Shown: piece by piece, positions 1-7,206 of the stretch
Layout of the letters: each line of letters opens with the position of its first letter
Position numbering within the stretch: position 1 is the stretch's first letter
Assembly (NCBI GenBank): GCA_031258265.1
Contig: JAIRNB010000028.1
Span: 1 to 32,026 of the forward strand
Source: Treponema sp.
Lineage (GTDB): Bacteria; Spirochaetota; Spirochaetia; Treponematales; Breznakiellaceae
DNA length: 32,026 bases
Direction: 5' to 3'
Position numbers and translations under genes: made by a program
Notes under the pieces: generated by a model
Database searches by the model: none
Told to the model about the DNA's origin: nothing
Seen by the model: the letters and a program-made list of their open reading frames with translations, nothing else

Positions 1-27
1 TAACTGCCGTAACTGTTCAGGAATCAT
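1..27 (-). CDS. 5' end of a minus-strand gene (first 9 codons only)
   Basis: Reading leftwards from position 27 an ATG opens MIPEQLRQL and runs off the window. An AGGAGG Shine-Dalgarno lies nine bases upstream. An ATG between them is followed at once by a stop, so position 27 is the preferred start. Nothing can be said about function from nine residues. Confidence 0.55.
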
Positions 28-53
28 TTTTACATGCCTCCTTGGGAGAATGG

Positions 54-88
54 ACTTGTTCAAGAACCCAGTTGGTTCTTTCACAAGT
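54..88 (-). promoter_or_regulatory. 35-bp imperfect palindrome in the leader of the partial gene
   Basis: The arms are ACTTGT (54-59) with ACAAGT (83-88) and AAGAACC (62-68) with GGTTCTT (74-80), separated by a symmetric TC/TC internal mismatch and a five-base centre CAGTT. It lies just upstream of the Shine-Dalgarno of the gene starting at 27. It could be an operator or a leader hairpin; it lacks a terminal T run. Part of one arm (GGACTTGTTCAAG) recurs near 25306 after the TraX-like gene. Confidence 0.45.
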
Positions 89-93
89 CTTAC

Positions 94-129
94 AAAAAAC
101 GCAGATTTCTAACAAAATCTACGTTTTTT
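94..129. terminator. Bidirectional terminator-like hairpin
   Basis: The left arm (94-108, AAAAAACGCAGATTT) pairs with the right arm (115-129, AAATCTACGTTTTTT) with one mismatch, around a six-base loop. A-run and T-run ends give terminator-like ends on both strands. The stem is AT-rich, so its efficiency is uncertain. Confidence 0.4.
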
Positions 130-132
130 GTT

Positions 133-183
133 GTTTTTAAGCGGTTGTTGTTTAAAAACTGAAGTTTTTAAACAACTCTAATA
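133..183. repeat. Hairpin element, copy 1 (partner at 31069-31118)
   Basis: TTTTTAAGCGG precedes a perfect 14-bp hairpin (GTTGTTTAAAAACT at 147-160 pairing with 163-176), then TCTAATA. The same frame occurs at 31069-31118. Two stem positions differ between the copies, and in both cases the paired base has changed too, so pairing is kept. There is no coding content. Confidence 0.65.
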
Positions 184-249
184 CTTTAGCGGCATATAAT
201 AACGCTTTTTTTCTCACACGGCAAGCGCCGAAATATTCGGCATGTACCC

Positions 250-568
250 TCGGCGCCATGGGGTGCCGCATTATTCAATATACAGCCTTCGGCTTTGTAG
301 CATTAGTTTCAGCACAACGCGCTCCGCGTGTTGTGTCGCGCGCGCACTGGCCAGCATGGATGCTGGCTGTGACAGATGTATACGTTTTTGCGGCTTTTAT
401 TCCAGCCCAAAAATGGCATGGATGTCATTTTTGGGCAGCGCAAGGGATTGTAGGGGTGCGAAGCAGCCACGCCGCCAGGCGGGGCCGGAGCAAAGCGGAG
501 CCCCGAAAAGCCCGGTCCCCTTTTGAAATTGTCGCGCAAGCGACACCCATGAGGCGGGGATGCGCCCA
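250..568 (+). repeat. Modular intergenic repeat, copy A
   Basis: This is one of four related non-coding blocks (others at 13808-14206, 17984-18303 inverted, and 26856-27372). Landmarks in order are GGCGCCATGGGGTGCCGCATT, AATATACAGCC, TATACGTTTTTG, the terminator-like hairpin at 405-436 (GCCCAAAAATGGCAT pairing with its near-complement), GCGCAAGGGATTGTAGGGG, and the closing CCCCGAAAAGCCCGGTCCCC with GGGGATGCGCCC. Short hairpins of unrelated sequence sit between landmarks. Reading frames across the block are accidental. It fills the space between the partial gene at 1-27 and the 3' end of the glycosyltransferase gene. Confidence 0.8.
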
Positions 569-616
569 AAAAGAGGGATAAAAATTCCTGTGCGCCTATC
601 CTGATTATTTTAGCGG

Positions 617-1747
617 TTACACGGTTTCCTGGATGATCTGCAGAGTCCGCCCGGCGCAGCGGTCCCAGGAAAAGGACTGTACCCGCTCCAGGCCATGACG
701 CCGGCATTCCCGGTAAACATCCCGTTTGGTGGTAAGGGTAACTATGCGGTCCGCCATATCCTCGCAGTTCAAGGGATCAAAATACAGGGCGGCGTGTTCC
801 GCGGTTTCCGGCAGGCTGGCCGCCCGGGCGCAGGCGACGGGTACCCCGCTGGCCATGGCCTCCAGGACCCCCAGGCCGAATCCCTCGTACAGCGAGGGAA
901 AAACGGCAATATCGGCCCCGGAGTAGAGTTCGGGGAGACTCCGGAGGGGGAAATGGCCGGTAAAGAAAATGTCATTCCGGTAAGGGGAAGCGGCGACCGC
1001 TTTTTTGACTTTCTCCGCCCCCCGGTTGTCCCCGCCGGCCAGGACCAGCCGGTGGGGGTATTTGGTCCGTTCCTTGAAAATCCGGAAGGCCTCGATAAGC
1101 CTGACATGGTTTTTTATGGGGTGTTCGATCCGGGAGACGCAGAGGATATAAGGCTGGCGGAAGCTGAAAGGCTGGATAAGTACCACGCTTTCCTCGTTCC
1201 GGGGCCGGGGCTGGAAAGCCGCCAGATCAATACCGTTGGGGACTACTTCGATCCGGGATTCCTTTACCCCGGTCAGCTCCACCAGCTCCTGCTTAACCCA
1301 GCCGCTTACCGCGATGATCCGGTCCAGCCGGCGCAGGGCGTCGGGGAGGACCATCCTGGGCACTATCCCCAGGCTTTCCCGGGCTTTTCTGCTTCCCCAA
1401 TAGGCGGCCATGTCGTGAACCGTACCGACCGTGGGACAGGGTGATTTGCCGAAGGCCGCCAGCCGGTGGGCGGCGGGGAAAAAGCAGATGTCGTAGTTCC
1501 TGGATCTGGCAAACTCCGGGTATTTTAAGAAATGCCAAATGGAATTGGCGGTTTTACCGTTCACCGAACAGCGGGAAACAAATTCCAGGTTCGGGGCGGC
1601 GTCACTGTAAACATAACGGTCAAATTCCCAGCCAAAGATCTCAAAAAGGGCCCCGGAGGGGGGAATACGTCTCAACAACTGGGTCAAATAGGTACCAATA
1701 CCGGACTTTCCACTGTTACAGGCAAAGGTATCGATCCCAATCTTCAT
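617..1747 (-). CDS. Glycosyltransferase family 4 protein
   Basis: The 376-residue protein has the GT-B fold layout of GT4 retaining glycosyltransferases. The N-terminal half opens with MKIGIDTF and a glycine-containing GKSGIGTY loop. The C-terminal half has the nucleotide-sugar domain, with ILCVSRIEHPIKNH, LVLAGG, and the acidic EGFGLGVLEAM motif where the two Glu bracket the donor. The likely role is transfer of a sugar from an activated donor to a surface glycan or lipid; donor and acceptor cannot be read. There is no signal peptide or membrane segment, so it is cytosolic. The start is supported by GGAGG seven bases upstream. A perfect palindrome lies immediately beyond that site. It is divergent from nrdR. 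Confidence 0.88.
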   Translation of the reverse strand: MKIGIDTFACNSGKSGIGTYLTQLLRRIPPSGALFEIFGWEFDRYVYSDAAPNLEFVSRCSVNGKTANSIWHFLKYPEFARSRNYDICFFPAAHRLAAFGKSPCPTVGTVHDMAAYWGSRKARESLGIVPRMVLPDALRRLDRIIAVSGWVKQELVELTGVKESRIEVVPNGIDLAAFQPRPRNEESVVLIQPFSFRQPYILCVSRIEHPIKNHVRLIEAFRIFKERTKYPHRLVLAGGDNRGAEKVKKAVAASPYRNDIFFTGHFPLRSLPELYSGADIAVFPSLYEGFGLGVLEAMASGVPVACARAASLPETAEHAALYFDPLNCEDMADRIVTLTTKRDVYRECRRHGLERVQSFSWDRCAGRTLQIIQETV

Positions 1748-1754
1748 GCACTAC

Positions 1755-1782
1755 CTCCGGAAATACCGGGCGCCCGGTATTT
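1755..1782 (-). promoter_or_regulatory. Shine-Dalgarno plus 22-bp perfect palindrome upstream of the glycosyltransferase gene
   Basis: Positions 1761-1782 form a perfect palindrome with half-site AAATACCGGGC. It abuts the GGAGG ribosome site (1755-1759) of the gene starting at 1747. Such a site could bind a dimeric regulator, or form an RNA hairpin hindering ribosome access. No matching second copy was seen in the window. Confidence 0.4.
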
Positions 1783-1966
1783 GGAAAGGACAGCATGCAG
1801 TGAAAAAAATTAAAAAGCAATACCGGCGGTTTTTGCCCTTTGGCGGGTTTATACGGACCGCATACCCTGACCTTCCTGTCCCTGGTAAGTTTTTCACATG
1901 AAAGAACTTTTTTTTACATACCGGCCTCCGGCCCCTTGCGGCCCAATCCGTAGTGTGATATGGTTC

Positions 1967-2006
1967 TTGACAGTAGAAAAAAACGCTATATGTGTGGCGC
2001 TATATA
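1967..2006 (+). promoter_or_regulatory. nrdR promoter with candidate NrdR boxes
   Basis: A consensus -35 TTGACA lies at 1967-1972, with a plausible -10 TATGTG at 1989-1994 (16-base spacer). GCTATAT occurs at 1985-1991 and again at 1999-2005, 14 bp apart, covering the -10 and start region. It resembles the CTATAT core of the NrdR-box consensus. NrdR-type repressors commonly control their own nrd operons, so autoregulation is plausible. The 14-bp spacing is shorter than the usual tandem-box spacing, so operator assignment is tentative. Confidence 0.45.
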
Positions 2007-2034
2007 CCGATGTTTTTAGTAAAGGCGACCCCAG

Positions 2035-2496
2035 ATGAGATGTCCCCATTGCGGTAATTCGGATGATAAAGTTATAGAATCCCGCACCTTAGCCAACGGG
2101 GCGGCGATTCGCCGCCGCCGGGAGTGCAGTAACTGCGGTTTCCGTTTTACCAGCTATGAGAGGATTGAAGACAAACAGTTCATGGTTATCAAGAGGGACG
2201 GCCGCCGGGAGCCCTTTGACCGGCAGAAGATCGAGCGGGGGGTAGACCGGGCCCTGGAAAAGCGGCCGGTTTCCCCCATGATGATCGACAGCCTGGTCAA
2301 CCAGATCGAAGATCAGGCGGCTATTATGGGTAAGGTCAATCATGAGATCAGCGCCTCCAGTATCGGGGATCTGGTGCTGGAAAAACTGGCCCTGGTGGAC
2401 AAGGTGGCGTATATTCGTTTCGCGTCCGTATACAGGCACTTTGAGAATCTGGATGAATTTATCCGGGAAATACAAAAAATGGGGGACCTTCCTTGA
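2035..2496 (+). CDS. nrdR: Transcriptional repressor NrdR
   Basis: The 153-residue protein has the usual NrdR length. It has an N-terminal zinc ribbon (C3, C6, C31, C34) followed by an ATP-cone domain starting near VIKRDGRREPFDRQKI (about residue 50). The family senses ATP/dATP and represses ribonucleotide reductase genes by binding NrdR boxes. It is first in an operon with the anaerobic reductase, and its stop codon overlaps the TTG start of nrdD (TTGA). AAAGG nine bases upstream is the likely ribosome site. Confidence 0.95.
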   Translation: MRCPHCGNSDDKVIESRTLANGAAIRRRRECSNCGFRFTSYERIEDKQFMVIKRDGRREPFDRQKIERGVDRALEKRPVSPMMIDSLVNQIEDQAAIMGKVNHEISASSIGDLVLEKLALVDKVAYIRFASVYRHFENLDEFIREIQKMGDLP

Positions 2497-4565
2497 ATAG
2501 ACAGGTGGTAAAACGTTCCGGGGCTATCGAGGCTTACGACCGCTATAAGATATTCAGCGCCATAAGCCGGGCTTTTGACGCGGTGGAGAAGGATTCCCGG
2601 AAAGAGGGGTTTTCTCCGGAGGAACAGGACAGCCGGGTGGAGGCGGTTACAAGCCGGGTGGAGGTTCTGCTGGAGGAGATGATGCGGGGCCGTCATCCCT
2701 CCTCCATCCCCGCCATAGAGGAAATTCAGGACCTGGTGGAAACCGCCCTTATCGAAAAACAGGAAACGGCGGTTGCCAAGGCTTATATCCTTTACCGGGC
2801 CAGGCACGAGGCCCGGCGGGATCTTAAAAACCTGATGCTGGACATTGATTCCACCATGGACGGCTATCTTAGACAGTCCGACTGGCGGGTCAATGAAAAC
2901 GCCAATGTAAACTACTCCCTGGGGGGGCTGATCCTCCACAATTCGGGGAGCATCACCGCCAATTACTGGCTTAAAAACATCTATCCCCCGGAGATTGCCA
3001 ATGCCCACCGGGACGCGGATTTTCATATCCACGATCTTTCCATGTTTTCCGGCTACTGCGCCGGTTGGTCCCTGCGCCAGCTCATTGCCGAGGGGCTGGG
3101 GGGAGTGGCGGACAAGATCACCAGCAAGCCGGCGAAACACCTCTCCACCCTGATGCAACAGGCGGTAAATTTCCTGGGCTGCCTGCAAAACGAATGGGCC
3201 GGGGCCCAGGCTTTTAGTTCTTTTGACACCTATGTCGCCCCCTTTGTGAAGGCGGATAACCTGAGCGACAAAGAAATAAAACAGTGCCTCCAGAGTTTTG
3301 TCTTTGGGGTGAATACCCCCAGCCGCTGGGGCAGCCAGGCGCCCTTCACCAACATCACCCTGGATTGGGTCTGCCCCGCGGACCTCAAGGACCGGAAGGC
3401 CGTGACCGGGGGGCGGGAAATGGACTTTACCTACGGCCAATGCCAGGCCCAGATGGACCGGATAAACCGGATCTTTATCGAACTTATGCTGGAAGGGGAC
3501 GCGGACGGCCGGGGTTTTCAGTACCCCATTCCCACTTACAACATAACCAGGGATTTTGAATGGGACAGCGCCAACGCCGGGCTTCTCTTTGAAATGACCG
3601 CCCGCTACGGCACCCCCTATTTCCAGAATTTTATCAACTCCGACCTGAATCCCGCTGATGTAAGGTCCATGTGCTGCCGCCTCCAGTTGGACAAACGGGA
3701 ACTGCGGAAACGGGGGGGCGGCCTTTTTGGTTCCGATGAGCTTACCGGTTCCGTGGGAGTTGTAACCATCAACCTTCCCCGGATCGCCTACCTGGCCAAG
3801 GACCGGGGGGATTTTTACCGCCGCCTCGAAAAACTCATGAACCTGGCCAAGGAAAGCCTTATTATCAAACGAAAGACCGTAAAAAAACTCCTGGACGCGG
3901 GACTTTTCCCCTATACCCGCCGCTACCTGCAAACCCTGGACAGCCATTTTAACACCATTGGCCTGGTGGGAATGAACGAAGCCTTGCGGAATTTCATGGG
4001 GGAAAAAACCACCATCGCTACGCCGGAGGGTAAGGCCTTTGCCCTGGAGGTCCTGAACTTTATGCGGGAAAAGCTGGCGGATTTTCAGGAAGAAACGGGG
4101 GAACTCTTTAACCTTGAGGCTACTCCCGCCGAATCAACATCCTACCGCCTGGCGAAGCACGACAAGAGCCGTTACCCCGGCATTATTACCGCGGGAAGCG
4201 GGGAACCCTATTACACCAATTCTACCCAGCTTCCGGTAATGGAAACCGAAGATATTTTTGATGCCCTGGATCAGCAGGAGGCCCTGCAGACCGCCTATAC
4301 CGGGGGGACGGTTTTTCACGCCTTCCTGGGAGAGTCAATCGAAGACTGGCGGAGCTGCCGGGATCTGGTACGGAGCATCGCCTCCAATTACCGGATTCCC
4401 TATTTCACTATTTCCCCTACCTTTTCCGTATGTCCGGTCCACGGTTATCTGCGGGGGGAACATTTTCACTGCCCCAAATGCAGGGAGGAACAGGAGACGG
4501 AACTGCGGGAGGAAATCGCCGCCCTGGAACGGGAGCGGGAACAGATTTTAGAGGCGGTAACATGA
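2493..4565 (+). CDS. nrdD: Class III (anaerobic) ribonucleoside-triphosphate reductase, large part lacking the glycyl-radical loop
   Basis: The 690-residue protein starts with TTG inside the nrdR stop, behind GGGGGA. Residues 1-100 are an ATP cone (VVKRSGAIEAYDRYKI). The ten-stranded barrel follows, with NEWAGAQAFSSFDT (233-246) and the finger loop DVRSMCCRLQ, where C394 or C395 should carry the thiyl radical. C647, H650, C660 and C663 form the C-terminal zinc site. In Thermotoga-type NrdD a loop of the form EVYSRVVGYYRPV should follow; here the protein continues into a charged helix (L671, I675, L678, I685 and V689 at heptad spacing) and stops. The missing loop is in the next gene. Role: NTP to dNTP reduction under anoxia, needing activation by NrdG. 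Catalysis presumably requires the downstream polypeptide. Confidence 0.93.
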   Translation: MNRQVVKRSGAIEAYDRYKIFSAISRAFDAVEKDSRKEGFSPEEQDSRVEAVTSRVEVLLEEMMRGRHPSSIPAIEEIQDLVETALIEKQETAVAKAYILYRARHEARRDLKNLMLDIDSTMDGYLRQSDWRVNENANVNYSLGGLILHNSGSITANYWLKNIYPPEIANAHRDADFHIHDLSMFSGYCAGWSLRQLIAEGLGGVADKITSKPAKHLSTLMQQAVNFLGCLQNEWAGAQAFSSFDTYVAPFVKADNLSDKEIKQCLQSFVFGVNTPSRWGSQAPFTNITLDWVCPADLKDRKAVTGGREMDFTYGQCQAQMDRINRIFIELMLEGDADGRGFQYPIPTYNITRDFEWDSANAGLLFEMTARYGTPYFQNFINSDLNPADVRSMCCRLQLDKRELRKRGGGLFGSDELTGSVGVVTINLPRIAYLAKDRGDFYRRLEKLMNLAKESLIIKRKTVKKLLDAGLFPYTRRYLQTLDSHFNTIGLVGMNEALRNFMGEKTTIATPEGKAFALEVLNFMREKLADFQEETGELFNLEATPAESTSYRLAKHDKSRYPGIITAGSGEPYYTNSTQLPVMETEDIFDALDQQEALQTAYTGGTVFHAFLGESIEDWRSCRDLVRSIASNYRIPYFTISPTFSVCPVHGYLRGEHFHCPKCREEQETELREEIAALEREREQILEAVT

Positions 4566-4577
4566 GGAACAAAGGGG

Positions 4578-4611
4578 CCTCTAAAACCTTTCCGGGGTTT
4601 TTAGAGACGCC
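4578..4611 (+). terminator. Hairpin between nrdD and the glycyl-radical/redoxin gene
   Basis: CTCTAAAACC (4579-4588) pairs with GGTTTTTAGAG (4596-4606) with one bulge, and flanking GGGC/GCCC can extend the stem. The following CTCTATTTTATTT is U-rich but interrupted. It could act as an attenuator, an RNA-processing site or a stability element that sets the ratio of the two proteins. It is followed by AGAAGGAG, the ribosome site of the next gene. Confidence 0.45.
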
Positions 4612-4641
4612 CTCTATTTTATTTAGAAGGAGTAACAGGAA

Positions 4642-5154
4642 ATGAGGACCCTTGAGGAAGTAGAAAAAGATTTGGAACGGACCAGGGAGGCCCTTGCATC
4701 GGTAGAGGGGATGCCCGCGGAGGTATACAGCCGTATCGTGGGTTACTACCGTTCAGTGCGGAACTGGAACCGGGGCAAACGGGAGGAGTACGGTGAACGG
4801 CGGCTTTACAACCTGTCCCTGCCGGAACATTCCGGCAGGGCGGGTACTGCCGCGCCTTCACCTGTTCCTGCCCCGGAACCTGCCGCCCCGGATTCCCGTA
4901 CAAGCGGGGAAAGCTCCAGGGTGCTTCTCTTCTGGCGTCCCGCCTGCCCGGCCTGCCCTTCGGCTAAAGAAGCGGCAGGCCGGCTGGGGATTCCGGTGGA
5001 CCTGGTAAACGCCGATACGGAAACGGGATTCGCCGAGGCCGTAAAGCGGAACGTACTTGCCACCCCCACCGCCATCTTCCTTTCCCCGGCGGGAACGGAA
5101 ATCGGCAGGGCTTTGGATTCCCGTTCCATCGCCGCCTTCGGCGCCGCGGTTTAA
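4642..5154 (+). CDS. Detached NrdD glycyl-radical loop fused to a thioredoxin-like domain
   Basis: The 170-residue protein has four parts. Residues 1-23 form a charged helix with perfect heptads (L4, V7, L11, T14, L18, V21). Residues 26-57 match the class III glycyl-radical loop (AEVYSRIVGYYRSV, then NWNRGKREEY), making G34 the expected radical glycine. Residues 58-90 are a Pro/Ala/Ser linker. Residues 91-170 are a small redoxin fold with active site C102-P-A-C105 and a cis-proline at TP142. In NrdD subtypes that use redoxins as reductant these functions are separate proteins or sit at the NrdD terminus; here the radical loop travels with the reductant. The start has AGAAGGAG nine bases upstream, and three in-frame stops precede it. 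It lies between nrdD and nrdG. Assignment of the loop is confident; the complex is inference. Confidence 0.85.
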   Translation: MRTLEEVEKDLERTREALASVEGMPAEVYSRIVGYYRSVRNWNRGKREEYGERRLYNLSLPEHSGRAGTAAPSPVPAPEPAAPDSRTSGESSRVLLFWRPACPACPSAKEAAGRLGIPVDLVNADTETGFAEAVKRNVLATPTAIFLSPAGTEIGRALDSRSIAAFGAAV

Positions 5155-5188
5155 AACGCAGGAATTCCGGGGGCCTTCGCCTTTAGAT

Positions 5189-5911
5189 ATGCGGCACCTT
5201 CCCCCGGTAATCCTGCGGAAAACCAGTCTGGTGGATTACCCGGGCAGGGTCTGCGCGGTTATCTTTCTGCCGGGATGCAACCTCCGTTGTCCCTGGTGTC
5301 AGAACCGGGAACTGGTCCTGGCCGGTGATTCGGCAAAGGACAGCACGGAAGGGGGGGATTTTATCCCCCCCGTTGAGGCGATGGCCCTGATTCAAAAGCG
5401 GAAAACGGTGCTGGGAGGGGTGGTCATCTCCGGGGGGGAACCGACCATCCACCCGGCCCTGGGGGCCCTGGTCGGCGAAATCCACAGCCTTGGGCTGGCG
5501 GTAAAACTCGATACCAACGGCATGAATCCTTCAAGACTCAAGGAACTCTGGGCGGATAGAGCCTCCCGGCCCGATTACATCGCCCTGGATCTTAAGCTGG
5601 CCCCCGGCCGTTACAGGGAACTCCTATCCGGCCCCCGCTCCTTTGATCCCGCCGCCGCCCTGGCCGAAAGCGCCGCCCTGCTGCGGGACTCCGGGGTAGA
5701 GCATGAATTCCGCAGCTTAGCCCTGCCGGACGCTTACTTTGGAGCGGAGGACATTAAAGCCCTGGCCCCCCTGGCCGGGGGCAGTCCCTGGAATGTCCGG
5801 CCCTTCATACCGGGAAACTGCCTGGAACCGGCCTGGAATTCCCTTCCCGCCGCGGGAGAAAAGGAAACGGCCCGGCTGGCGGAAATGGCGCGGCGGAAAG
5901 CCCGGCCCTAA
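5189..5911 (+). CDS. nrdG: Anaerobic ribonucleotide reductase activating protein (radical SAM)
   Basis: The 240-residue protein opens with the family's typical LRKTSLVDYPG and has the radical-SAM cluster motif CNLRCPWC, followed by the GGE motif in VVISGGEPT. NrdG-type enzymes bind a 4Fe-4S cluster and S-adenosylmethionine and install the glycyl radical on NrdD. Here its target glycine would be on the preceding, separate protein. The frame is open further upstream into the redoxin gene, but the ATG at 5189 gives the family N-terminus; its ribosome site is weak (CCGGGGG, about 15 bases away). Its stop overlaps by four bases the stop of the convergent GH183-like gene, so there is no intergenic terminator. 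Confidence 0.93.
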   Translation: MRHLPPVILRKTSLVDYPGRVCAVIFLPGCNLRCPWCQNRELVLAGDSAKDSTEGGDFIPPVEAMALIQKRKTVLGGVVISGGEPTIHPALGALVGEIHSLGLAVKLDTNGMNPSRLKELWADRASRPDYIALDLKLAPGRYRELLSGPRSFDPAAALAESAALLRDSGVEHEFRSLALPDAYFGAEDIKALAPLAGGSPWNVRPFIPGNCLEPAWNSLPAAGEKETARLAEMARRKARP

Positions 5912-7206
5912 GGGTCCTGCTTTACCAGCTCCGCCCCCATGACCGCGACATTGTAAATGGGCGCGTAGAAACTGGTTAGAAAATATACGGTTTTTCCACC
6001 TTCCTTTGTATAGACGGGGTGCATAAAGGCCCCGTACAAACCGGGATAATCGGATTGCTTGGCTATGATGTGGGCCGCGCTGAAAGGCCCCTCCAGGGTC
6101 TTGGAACTCCGCATGATCAGATTCTCAGCGGCCAGGTAACTGATAAGCCACTCATCCACATAGGGACTGTACATCACCGACAGTTCCCCCGCGGGCCCCG
6201 GTATGACGCGGGCCGCGTTTTCTTCGGCCCCCTCCCCGCTTTTGTACAGGGGCAGGTTTTCCTCAAAACCGCTGAAATACTCATACGCGCTTTTATCCTC
6301 GACCCGATCTTCCCGGACCCGCATAAGGCCCACGGGGCCGGTCCGCCCTCCCCCGATACCGTAAAAGTACACATAACCCTGGTACTTCACCGGACAGAGT
6401 TGTACAAAAATGCCCTGGCCGTCCCATCGCGGACTCTCAAGCTTTTCCCAGCTTTGGCCGTTGTTACGGCTTCGTGCCAGGCCCCCGTAATTGCAGTCCC
6501 ATTTACCGGGCTCGCCCCAGTGCCTTACCGACATATAGCAGAGGTACAGGGTATCGCCTATGGAGAATCCCCCCGTGGGGATCACCGTCATTTCGATATT
6601 GTCCTGCCTGCGGGCATGGAGCAGCTCAATGGCATTCCGGTTTAGCTTCGTGCTGATCATCCGGTCAAAAAGGATGCCGTCGGAGGCGTCCCTGTCGGAG
6701 CTGACGGCAAGAACATTGCTCCGCCAGTCCCCCGTAAAACCGGGGCCGGAAAAGGTGTCTCCAAAGGCGATGAATATTTCCTCCCCCCTGTCAAATATTA
6801 TCCCCAGATCCGTACCAAAAACACGGTAATTGCTTAAGGTCCTGTTTATCGAATACTCGCCGGTCAGGGCCTCCACGATGCGGACATCTTTTAGGCCCTT
6901 AAAGTTATAGGGAAAATCCTCCCCCTTGGGGGGATAATTAAGACGCTTTTTTTTATATTCATAAAAGCGAAGTTCCCCGGCATCGGCGGCGGACGCCGCG
7001 TCAACGGCAGGTGCCGCGTCAATGGCCTGCACAACGTCAACGGCCGGCGCAGCGGAAGAGGGATCGCCGGCCTTTTTTTCCGCGCAGGAAACAAAACAGA
7101 AAACCGGCCCCAGGATCGCCAGGGCAAGCAACCTGCCGCGGCGGAGGATTCCCCCGCCACCGCCAAATCGAAAAAGCCGGCTGCCCGGCATCTTTCCGGT
7201 CTTCAC
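5908..7206 (-). CDS. DUF4185 / GH183-like lipoprotein, putative endo-acting glycan hydrolase
   Basis: With the GTG at 7206 the protein has 432 residues. An N-terminal basic stretch and hydrophobic segment end in the lipobox FVSC (lipid Cys about 41). An Ala/Asp/Val-rich linker follows, then the DUF4185 domain with FGTDLG (about 130-135), FGDTF (148-152), and C-terminal FMHPVYT and YNVAVMGAEL. Characterised DUF4185 proteins are endo-D-arabinanases (GH183). The protein would be anchored outside the cytoplasmic membrane and make the first cuts in a polymer. The GTG start gives a four-base GTGA overlap with the upstream gene and has GGGGAG before it; ATG at 7191 is an alternative. The substrate is inferred only. 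Confidence 0.75.
   Translation of the reverse strand: MKTGKMPGSRLFRFGGGGGILRRGRLLALAILGPVFCFVSCAEKKAGDPSSAAPAVDVVQAIDAAPAVDAASAADAGELRFYEYKKKRLNYPPKGEDFPYNFKGLKDVRIVEALTGEYSINRTLSNYRVFGTDLGIIFDRGEEIFIAFGDTFSGPGFTGDWRSNVLAVSSDRDASDGILFDRMISTKLNRNAIELLHARRQDNIEMTVIPTGGFSIGDTLYLCYMSVRHWGEPGKWDCNYGGLARSRNNGQSWEKLESPRWDGQGIFVQLCPVKYQGYVYFYGIGGGRTGPVGLMRVREDRVEDKSAYEYFSGFEENLPLYKSGEGAEENAARVIPGPAGELSVMYSPYVDEWLISYLAAENLIMRSSKTLEGPFSAAHIIAKQSDYPGLYGAFMHPVYTKEGGKTVYFLTSFYAPIYNVAVMGAELVKQDP

Noticed and set aside
2340-3947. A 535-codon open frame on the minus strand opposite nrdD
   Set aside because: It is antisense to a well-conserved gene, has no recognisable motif, and is explained by GC-rich codon bias.
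4566-4641. A simple frameshift or sequencing error splitting nrdD
   Set aside because: The downstream frame has three stops between 4567 and 4642 (4582, 4624 and 4633), and a good ribosome site precedes the new start. One inserted or deleted base cannot join the two genes, and both sides have extra helical sequence absent from ordinary NrdD.
5057-5188. An upstream extension of nrdG
   Set aside because: The frame is open, but it overlaps the redoxin coding sequence, and the extension is proline-rich and unlike NrdG; the family start is MRHLPPVILRK at 5189.
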